A DNA stretch of 64,000 nucleotides from Candidatus Puniceispirillum sp. (GTDB lineage Bacteria > Pseudomonadota > Alphaproteobacteria > Puniceispirillales > Puniceispirillaceae), in assembly GCA_028382965.1 (NCBI GenBank), contig JAOEUK010000005.1, positions 89,971 to 153,970 of the forward strand, given 5' to 3'. The number at the start of each line of letters is the position of its first letter. The stretch's first letter is position 1. Made by a program: the position numbers and the translations under genes. The notes beneath the pieces are model-generated. The model ran no database searches, was not told the origin of the DNA, and worked only from the letters and a program-made list of their open reading frames with translations. Below, piece after piece: positions 56,480 to 64,000 of this stretch.

Positions 56480-57139
56480 TTGGAGAATGATGTGCTGCGC
56501 CGATTACTCTTTGCTGGCTATGAACGTCAATTGAATCGCGCATACCGTAACCGCCTGGCCAGCAGAGGCAGCACGGCCCAAGGAGTTTTTTGGCGCTCGC
56601 AATCAAGCCAGTTTGCCCGCTTTGACGCTTTGCTGTCATTGGTACATCAGCTGAGGGGCGATCAGCCTACATCGATTGCCGATATTGGCTGCGGATATGG
56701 TGCAATGCTAGATTTTATCAGCGCATCAACTGCCTTTCGGCAAATTGATTATCAGGGCGTGGATATAAACCGTGCCATGATTGCCGCCTGCAAACAAAAA
56801 TTTCCTTATCAAACTGGTGTATTTTCTACTGGCAACAAGCCATCTAGCATGGTGAATTTTTGCCTGTTTTCAGGTACATTCAATCTAACTCACAGCCATG
56901 ACCCGGCCTTGTGGAACGATTATATTTTTACATGCTTAGATCGCTGTATGGCACGCGCACAATATGGGTTGATTCTCAATCTGTTATGCGCCCCAAAGGC
57001 TAAAATTCAGAAGCAAATTTTTTATGCCAGCCGGGCCGCCTTTATTCAGCGTGCAGAGACCCATTTCGGCCCCACTCACGCGCAAACAACACGTCATGTT
57101 ACCGGTGATGTCAGCTTTGTGATTACCCGTAAATCCTGA
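56480..57139 (+). CDS. Class I SAM-dependent methyltransferase
   Basis: SIADIGCGYGAMLDFIS (motif I), DYQGVDINRAMI. Confidence 0.82.
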   Translation: MENDVLRRLLFAGYERQLNRAYRNRLASRGSTAQGVFWRSQSSQFARFDALLSLVHQLRGDQPTSIADIGCGYGAMLDFISASTAFRQIDYQGVDINRAMIAACKQKFPYQTGVFSTGNKPSSMVNFCLFSGTFNLTHSHDPALWNDYIFTCLDRCMARAQYGLILNLLCAPKAKIQKQIFYASRAAFIQRAETHFGPTHAQTTRHVTGDVSFVITRKS

Positions 57140-57687
57140 TAAAAATCCTGTCAAATACAAGCTAAATAGAGCTTAAAATGATAGTTGACTCCCCAGCAAG
57201 CGCCAGATGTGATGAGGTTGGCAGAAATGAAGCGCCGAGACTGATCAACAACGGATCACCCTTGGTGCCAAGCAAACCAGTTCTGCCATATCTTTGGCCA
57301 TTTTTTCTAGCGTGCTTGAAACCCCTTTTAACAACATAACTAGTTTGGCCAAGCTTAGTCTTGAAATGCAATTGGACAAATGAAGGAGCGCTAGCCCATA
57401 TTGCTCCGGCCTTATTAAAAAAAGCTTTTAATATTATTAACAGGCTTAATGCAATAATTTTACATTAACTTAGTAGAAAAGATTCGCGAGTAATCACTGA
57501 TATAAAAGATGAAAAATGGAAAAAAAATTTAATAACCAAGTTTTTGAACCCTCTCTAAACTCCAACCAAGCACAGAGAGAAGATAACGTAAATTTGGTAG
57601 ATTAAAAACTGAAAAGAAAACCGTTGAAAATACCAAGAAAGGTAAATTCCAAAGCTGATGTGATCTTGTAAATAACTAGAAATATGA

Positions 57688-57764
<77 letters not shown>

Positions 57765-57977
57765 TAAAACAGGGCTCTACATTGAGGGTTTGTAACACGC
57801 TTTTACAAGCGTTCAACCCTAAAAATGAGTTAAATTTTATTAGGAACCAAAAAAAAAGAGTCCTTTTGAAGACTAGTTAAACAGATTTTGGACTATACAA
57901 ATTGGGATTATATTAAACAAACCATCATTTTAATTATAAAAATTTCTAGCCCATGAAATGAAGCCAGCTAAATAGAA

Positions 57978-58053
57978 TGGTGGGTGGTGAGGGGCTCGAA
58001 CCCCCGACCTATTCGGTGTAAACGAATTGCTCTCCCAGCTGAGCTAACCACCC
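57978..58053 (-). tRNA. tRNA-Val (anticodon TAC), CCA encoded
   Basis: GGGTGGT/ACCACCC acceptor; anticodon arm ATTCG-TTTACAC-CGAAT; T-arm GGTTCGAGCCC. Confidence 0.96.
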
Positions 58054-58139
58054 CATACATTCGAAAAGGTATTCGTAAAAAATACCAAAAATGACGCCGA
58101 CCCTTAAATAAGGCCGGCGCCAAAAAAGATATATAAAAG

Positions 58140-58415
58140 TTAGCTGTTCACAGCTTCCTTCAGAGGGGCTCCAGCTTTAAATTTAGGCTGTTTGGATGCT
58201 TTGATCTGTATTGTCTCACCAGTTCTAGGATTTCGACCAGTGGTTGCAGCACGATGGGCAACAGAAAAAGTACCAAAACCAACAATACGCACATCTCCAC
58301 CGGATTTAAGAGTACCTGAAATGCTATCAAAAACACCATCAACGGCTCTGCCAGCGTCTGCTTTTGTCAAACCAGCTGCGTCAGCAACTGCGGAAACGAG
58401 ATCATTCTTATTCAT
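58140..58415 (-). CDS. hupB: DNA-binding protein HU
   Basis: MNKNDLVSAVADAAGLTKADAGRAVD...VGFGTFSVAHRAATTGRNPRTGETI. Confidence 0.96.
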   Translation of the reverse strand: MNKNDLVSAVADAAGLTKADAGRAVDGVFDSISGTLKSGGDVRIVGFGTFSVAHRAATTGRNPRTGETIQIKASKQPKFKAGAPLKEAVNS

Positions 58416-58549
58416 AGATACCCCCTGTAAGTAGGTTTTATTTAATTTATTTCTTTATAAGAATACACACCTTTTTCAATGCAGGCAAAGGATTTTCTTA
58501 GAAAATGATGGAAAAAAAACTGTTTGAAACTTGATCTATTATAAAAATA

Positions 58550-60964
58550 TCAATGTGCGACAATATCACTTTTATTTTCTGTTTTCTCAGTTGTTGCAAC
58601 TTGTGATTCGTTTTCAGCAATTGTTTCAAGTGCCAATGGAATAGGTTCATGTATCAGTGCCACAGACAAAGCTTCATCTACCATAGCCACTGGAACAATA
58701 TCAAGGGTGCCTTTTACATTATCAGGGATGTCAGCAAGATCCTTTTCATTTTCTTTTGGAATAAGAACTGTTTTCAAGCCTCCACGCTGCGCCGCCAACA
58801 ACTTTTCTTTCAACCCACCAATAGGAAGAACTCGACCACGAAGTGTTATCTCACCAGTCATAGCCACATCACGACGCACGGCTATCCCAGTAATTGCAGA
58901 AATAATTGATGTTGCCATTGCCACGCCTGCTGATGGACCATCTTTAGGAGTTGCACCCTCTGGAACGTGAACATGAACGTCTTGCTTAGCGAGACTAGTC
59001 AAATCAATACCGTAACTTTGAGCACGCGCCTTAATAAAAAATTCTGCCGCCTGAATAGACTCTTTCATCACATCACCAAGCGTACCCGTTGCACTGACCT
59101 TGCCCTTTCCAGGTACTTTTACAGCCTCAATGTTGAGCAATTCACCACCTACTTCTGTCCAAGCCAGCCCAGTAGTCACACCAACTTGATCGTTCTCCTC
59201 CATCTCACCAAAGCGAAACTTAGTAACACCAAGATAATCATTAAGATTATTAGCGTTTACAGTTACCATTTTTTGTTTACCAGATACGATTGCAGTAACT
59301 GTCTTGCGAGCGATTTTAGCAATTTCGCGCTCCAAGTTTCTTACGCCAGCTTCACGCGTGTAAAGCCTAATTATAGATCGAACTGCATCATCAGTTATTG
59401 TTAGCTCACCTTTTTTAATCCCATGGTCAGAAAACTGCTTTTCCATTAAGTGACGCTTTGTAATTTCTAATTTTTCATCTTCAGTGTAGCCTGACAAACG
59501 GATGATTTCCATACGATCCATTAACGGTTGAGGCATGCTAAGGGTGTTAGCTGTAGTAACAAACATCACGTTAGAGAGGTCAAAATCGACTTCCATATAA
59601 TGGTCTTGAAATGAGTTGTTTTGGGCTGGGTCAAGAACTTCCAAAAGTGCTGAAGTAGGGTCACCTCGCCAATCAGCACCCAGTTTGTCCACCTCATCAA
59701 GCAAGAACAACGGATTATTCATGCCGGCTTTTTTCATTCCCTGTAGCACTTTTCCAGGCATTGAGCCAATATAAGTGCGCCTGTGGCCACGTATTTCAGC
59801 CTCATCACGAACCCCGCCAAGTGCCATCCTGACATATTGGCGACCTGTTGCTTTGGCAATTGATTTGCCAAGTGAGGTCTTGCCAACACCCGGCGGACCA
59901 ACAAGACACAGAATTGGCCCACGCATGCTTTTAGTACGTTGTTGCACTGCCAAAAATTCAACAATACGATCTTTTACCTTATCCAAACCGTAATGATCAG
60001 CATCCAATACGGCTCGTGCCGCAACTATATCTTTTTTTAAACGACTTGCTTTTTTCCATGGCAGCGCGACAATCCAGTCTAGATAATTGCGAACAACAGT
60101 TGCTTCTGCACTCATTGGCCCCATATTTTTTAATTTTTTAAACTCTGATTCTGCTTTTTCACGGACCAACTTTGGCAATTTTAAACCACGAATCTGAGCC
60201 TCAATCTCATCAAGCTCATTCACACCATCCTCACCGTCACCAAGCTCTTTCTGAATGGCCTTCATTTGTTCGTTAAGATAATACTCTCTCTGGGTTTTTT
60301 CCATCTGTCGTTTAACACGGTTGCGCACACGTTTTTCCACTTGAAGAGCCCCAATTTCACCCTCCATAACGCCAAAAATTTTTTCTAAACGCTGATGAAC
60401 ATCAAGTGTTTCAAGCAAATCCTGTTTTTCTGAAATTTTTACCGCAAGATGAGAGGAAATCATATCAGCTATCTTATCAGTCTCTTCGACCTGCTCAACA
60501 GCATTCAAAACCTCTGATGCTATTTTTTTATTAAGCTTAATATACTGCTCAAATTGCCGAACTGTAGCGCGGCCAAGGGCAGTTGTATCTGCACCACGGT
60601 GACCAGTTTGTTTAACTTCGGTGGCTTCCACAAAAAGGTATCCATTATGATTGGACAATGTATCAAGTCGCAATTGCAAACGGTCGCCACCCTCAACCAA
60701 AACTTTTACGGCACCATCCGGCAACTTCAACAGCTGCAAAATTGATCCAATGGTGCCAGTCGCGTAAAGGTTATCCGCAGATGGATCCTCAATACTCGCT
60801 TCAGTTTGCGTGGCAAGAATAATTTGCTTGCCCTCGGACATAACTGCTTCAAGGGCCTTGATTGATTTCTCACGGCCTACGAATAGCGGTACAATCATGT
60901 GTGGAAACACCACAATATCGCGTAGAGGTAAAACAGGAAGCGAGGTCACGGACAATTCAGTCAT
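58550..60964 (-). CDS. lon: ATP-dependent protease Lon
   Basis: LPVLPLRDIVVFPHM; GPPGVGKTSLGKSIA; PEGATPKDGPSAGVAM catalytic Ser motif. Confidence 0.97.
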   Translation of the reverse strand: MTELSVTSLPVLPLRDIVVFPHMIVPLFVGREKSIKALEAVMSEGKQIILATQTEASIEDPSADNLYATGTIGSILQLLKLPDGAVKVLVEGGDRLQLRLDTLSNHNGYLFVEATEVKQTGHRGADTTALGRATVRQFEQYIKLNKKIASEVLNAVEQVEETDKIADMISSHLAVKISEKQDLLETLDVHQRLEKIFGVMEGEIGALQVEKRVRNRVKRQMEKTQREYYLNEQMKAIQKELGDGEDGVNELDEIEAQIRGLKLPKLVREKAESEFKKLKNMGPMSAEATVVRNYLDWIVALPWKKASRLKKDIVAARAVLDADHYGLDKVKDRIVEFLAVQQRTKSMRGPILCLVGPPGVGKTSLGKSIAKATGRQYVRMALGGVRDEAEIRGHRRTYIGSMPGKVLQGMKKAGMNNPLFLLDEVDKLGADWRGDPTSALLEVLDPAQNNSFQDHYMEVDFDLSNVMFVTTANTLSMPQPLMDRMEIIRLSGYTEDEKLEITKRHLMEKQFSDHGIKKGELTITDDAVRSIIRLYTREAGVRNLEREIAKIARKTVTAIVSGKQKMVTVNANNLNDYLGVTKFRFGEMEENDQVGVTTGLAWTEVGGELLNIEAVKVPGKGKVSATGTLGDVMKESIQAAEFFIKARAQSYGIDLTSLAKQDVHVHVPEGATPKDGPSAGVAMATSIISAITGIAVRRDVAMTGEITLRGRVLPIGGLKEKLLAAQRGGLKTVLIPKENEKDLADIPDNVKGTLDIVPVAMVDEALSVALIHEPIPLALETIAENESQVATTEKTENKSDIVAH

Positions 60965-61023
60965 AGGAAACAACCCTTAAGAAGATAAAGCAGGCTTGGC
61001 ACATCCTGCACGGCTTTCATCAG

Positions 61024-61051
61024 ATATAGGACAAATTAGCAAGTTTTCAAC
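61024..61051 (-). promoter_or_regulatory. Putative heat-shock (RpoH) promoter of lon
   Basis: Minus strand TTGAAA-N14-CCTATAT, about 60 bp upstream of lon start. Confidence 0.55.
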
Positions 61052-61080
61052 CATCTCACTACTCTAAAATAGCATCGAGA

Positions 61081-62343
61081 TTAGGCACCTTGCTCAGCCC
61101 CCTGGGACCGTTTGGCATGAACAACAAGAGGTGCTGCTCCGTTTTCGACTACATCGCTATTAATTACAACTTCCTCAATGTCACCAGAAGTTGGTATTTC
61201 AAACATCGGTTCCATCAGAATATTTTCCATAATTGAACGCAACCCTCTGGCCCCTGTCTTACGTTCGATAGCTTTGGCAGCAACTGCTCGAAGTGCACCA
61301 TCGCGGAACTCAAGGTTTACGTCGTCCATTTCAAAAAGCTTCTGATATTGTTTTAAAAGAGCATTTTTTGGTTCAGTCAATATTTTAATCAAGGCGTCTT
61401 CATCCAAATCTTCTAAGGTTGCAACGACAGGAAGGCGACCAACAAACTCAGGTATAAGACCAAATTTAATTAAATCCTCCGGCTCCAGTTCAGAGAGAAG
61501 TTCGCCAATTTTACGGTCATCAGGAGCTCTAACTTCAGCACCAAAACCAATACCAGCTCCCGTGTGTCGGCTAGCAATCAGCTTTTCAAGTCCAGAAAAT
61601 GCTCCACCACAAACAAATAGAATATTAGTGGTGTCGACCTGCAAAAATTCTTGTTGAGGATGCTTACGTCCACCCTGCGGAGGCACGGAAGCAACTGTAC
61701 CCTCCATAATTTTCAGCAATGCTTGCTGCACTCCCTCGCCAGAAACATCTCGAGTTATAGACGGGTTGTCAGCTTTTCGAGAAATCTTATCAACCTCATC
61801 AATGTACACAATTCCTCTCTGCGCACGTTCAACATTGTAGTCAGCAGCTTGTAATAATTTTAAAATTATATTTTCAACATCTTCACCAACATAACCCGCC
61901 TCGGTCAACGTTGTTGCATCAGCCATTGTAAACGGAACATCCAGCATTCTTGCCAGTGTTTGAGCCAATAACGTTTTACCGCAACCAGTCGGGCCAACCA
62001 AAAGTATATTAGATTTTGAAATCTCAACATCACCTGTACGGCCGGCATTAGCCAACCGTTTATAGTGATTATGGACCGCCACAGACAAAACACGTTTAGC
62101 ACGTGCTTGGCCAATGACATATTCATCTAGTACATTTTTTATGTCTGCTGGCGTTGGCACACCATCATTTCCTTTTGTCAACTGCGTTTTGTGCTCTTCA
62201 CGGATAATGTCCATACAAAGCTCAACACACTCGTCACAGATGAAAACAGTAGGACCAGCGATAAGTTTTCTGACTTCATGCTGGCTCTTACCACAAAAAG
62301 AACAAAATAAAGTTCCTTTATCAGCGTCATCTTTTTTTGCCAT
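61081..62343 (-). CDS. clpX: ClpX, ATPase subunit of ClpXP
   Basis: [27 protein letters not shown] zinc finger; [32 protein letters not shown]. Confidence 0.97.
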   Translation of the reverse strand: MAKKDDADKGTLFCSFCGKSQHEVRKLIAGPTVFICDECVELCMDIIREEHKTQLTKGNDGVPTPADIKNVLDEYVIGQARAKRVLSVAVHNHYKRLANAGRTGDVEISKSNILLVGPTGCGKTLLAQTLARMLDVPFTMADATTLTEAGYVGEDVENIILKLLQAADYNVERAQRGIVYIDEVDKISRKADNPSITRDVSGEGVQQALLKIMEGTVASVPPQGGRKHPQQEFLQVDTTNILFVCGGAFSGLEKLIASRHTGAGIGFGAEVRAPDDRKIGELLSELEPEDLIKFGLIPEFVGRLPVVATLEDLDEDALIKILTEPKNALLKQYQKLFEMDDVNLEFRDGALRAVAAKAIERKTGARGLRSIMENILMEPMFEIPTSGDIEEVVINSDVVENGAAPLVVHAKRSQGAEQGA

Positions 62344-62498
62344 TTAAAGGCTCCTGCGTTTGCTCGGTTAGCCCGCTCTACTGCGGCTGTCGATCATAGT
62401 CTTAGCACCTGTATTCTAGGGCGCGTAATGAGGTAGTTACAAACAAAAACTGTGCCAAATATGAAAGCACCAAACGGCGCTGTAACATCCACCGGGTT

Positions 62499-63164
62499 TT
62501 AATCGTCTGATTTTGGAGCAGGACGCTTTTCAACCACTTGATCAATCAACCCAAATTCTCGGGCATCATCAGCATTCATAAAGGTATCGCGTTCCATAAT
62601 TTTTTCAATTTGTTTGATGGCTTTTCCTGAATGCTTTTCATAAATCCCATTCAACCGACGCCGTAAATCCAATATTTCCCTCGCGTGAATTTCAATATCA
62701 GTTGCCTGCCCTTGAAAGCCTCCTGATGGCTGATGAGTCATGATCCGCGCATTTGGTAAAGAAAAACGTTTACCAGCCGCTCCTGCAGTTAACAACAATG
62801 AACCCATTGACGCCGCTTGCCCCATACAAACTGTAGATACGTCGGGACGAATATATTCCATCGTGTCGTATATAGCTAAACCTGAAGTTACAATGCCGCC
62901 TGGTGAATTAATATACATCGAAATATCCTTGGTTGGATTTTCTGATTCCAAGAAAAGTAATTGTGAACAAACCAAGGAGGCGACGCCATCATCAATAGGT
63001 CCATTTAAAAAAATTATGCGTTCTTTTAAAAGCCGCGAGAAAATATCGTAGGCGCGCTCGCCGCGATTGGTTTGCTCAACAACCATTGGAACCAAATTCC
63101 CCATTGCAGGTTCTTCGATCCGATCTTCCGCGCTATGAAAGATGATTCCGCTGTTCTGGCTCAT
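62499..63164 (-). CDS. clpP: ClpP protease subunit
   Basis: [51 protein letters not shown]. Confidence 0.97.
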   Translation of the reverse strand: MSQNSGIIFHSAEDRIEEPAMGNLVPMVVEQTNRGERAYDIFSRLLKERIIFLNGPIDDGVASLVCSQLLFLESENPTKDISMYINSPGGIVTSGLAIYDTMEYIRPDVSTVCMGQAASMGSLLLTAGAAGKRFSLPNARIMTHQPSGGFQGQATDIEIHAREILDLRRRLNGIYEKHSGKAIKQIEKIMERDTFMNADDAREFGLIDQVVEKRPAPKSDD

Positions 63165-63299
63165 TCATTATCTCCTAGGGCATCGCAAAAGACTTAAAAG
63201 CCCCAGCCCAATTATGTTTGCTTGTGACAACTCCCTAACAACAGCGGTTGTTGACGTAGACTGAAGTAGGTTCCTAATCTCTAATCAGATTGCACTGTT

Positions 63300-63327
63300 A
63301 TATGGGCATCGTCAAAAACGGTTCAAG
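63300..63327 (-). promoter_or_regulatory. Putative heat-shock (RpoH) promoter of clpP
   Basis: Minus strand CTTGAAC-N14-CCCATAT, about 136 bp upstream of clpP start. Confidence 0.6.
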
Positions 63328-63548
63328 CGAAAGATAGACAAAGTTGACTAGTTTTCCAATGATTTTGGGAAAATAAGCTCAGCATATGTTTCCGCACTCA
63401 AAATTAAAAGCTACCTAGGCACAGATTTGAAACTAACAAATACTTGTTAATGGTTAACAGCTAATTAAGAAGCCGACATAAATAGTCAGCACTTATTTTG
63501 CTAACACACGCAGATGTGCATTAAATACATTATTAGCTTTTATTTACA

Positions 63549-64000
63549 TTAATTTTTACTAACACTTTTTTTTGCTTCAAGTTTCTTGGCAGAAGATTTT
63601 TTTGTCGTTGACTTTTTAGCACCACTGCTTTTCGTTGCAGACTTAGCAGAAGAACCTTTCTTTTTTACCACTTTTTTAACAGTTCCAGATTTATCTGACG
63701 ATGTGTCATCAGGATCTTTGTATAACGCTTCAGGATCCATAGTGATTTCAGTTACATTTGCCATTTCTAATATAAAATCAATTACCTTGTCTTCAAAAAT
63801 TGGACCAGAAATTTGCTGCATAGCTTCAGGGTTCTTCTGAAAATATTCTAAGACCATTTGCTCTTGGCCAGGGTGCCGACGAGCCTCCTCAAAAACAGCG
63901 CGCTTGGTATCCTCATCGGTCACATCAATCTTGTTCACACGGCCAATTTCTGTAACTAGTAAACCAAGCCTTACCCGCCTGGTTGCGACCGACTTTGCCT
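63549..64000 (-). CDS. tig: Trigger factor, C-terminal part (runs off window end)
   Basis: In-frame reading from the window edge KSVATRRVRLGLLVTEIGRVNKIDVTDEDTKRAVFEEARRHPGQEQMVLEYFQKNPEAMQQISGPIFEDKVIDFIL; the GTG at 63938 is internal, not the start. Confidence 0.93.
   Translation of the reverse strand, partial: AKSVATRRVRLGLLVTEIGRVNKIDVTDEDTKRAVFEEARRHPGQEQMVLEYFQKNPEAMQQISGPIFEDKVIDFILEMANVTEITMDPEALYKDPDDTSSDKSGTVKKVVKKKGSSAKSATKSSGAKKSTTKKSSAKKLEAKKSVSKN

Noticed and set aside
57162-57371. 69-aa ORF (minus) and alternative + strand reading downstream of the methyltransferase, considered as a gene remnant
   Set aside because: Neither reading shows a recognisable domain or start context; cannot support a pseudogene call without a search.
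63549-63938. 129-aa ORF as a free-standing gene starting at GTG 63938
   Set aside because: The reading frame continues upstream without a stop to the window edge with trigger-factor-like sequence, so it is the C-terminal part of tig.

Overview
The window is a compact alphaproteobacterial chromosome segment. Gene content and order resemble SAR116/Rhodospirillales-like marine bacteria, but that assignment is an inference with no database search. Conserved blocks, mostly on the minus strand: eno(partial)-kdsA-pyrG-secG-tpiA; divergent ppiD-like and trpE; tRNA-Pro(GGG)-merR-ihfA-fabH-plsX-DUF177-ubiquinol-cytochrome c chaperone; nusB-ribH-ribB(X)-ribE-ribD-nrdR-glyA-rpiB; a complete nuoA-N operon continuing into birA-coaX-rnj-mce-DUF1467; and tig(partial)-clpP-clpX-lon-hupB-tRNA-Val-tRNA-Asp. 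Two accessory blocks interrupt this backbone: 8.4-23.8 kb (transporters, acyl-CoA ligase, cupin plus four-module rhodanese, CMD/PrpF, two MFS, M32 peptidase, HDAC-like) and 53.7-57.1 kb (DUF3429, EamA, tandem Lin0512 paralogues, ArsC-like, methyltransferase). Each lies on the 3' side of a tRNA gene. The most interesting observations are: (i) a cupin plus multi-rhodanese gene pair in which only one rhodanese module keeps a Cys; (ii) a RibB protein whose GTP-cyclohydrolase-II-like half has lost the zinc-ligand motif (RibBX-like); (iii) tandem overlapping Lin0512 paralogues; (iv) heat-shock sigma32-like promoters with identical spacing upstream of clpP and lon; (v) a structured intergenic element at about 35.1 kb with mutually exclusive pairings around a terminator. 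I saw no CRISPR array, rRNA, prophage or intact transposase.
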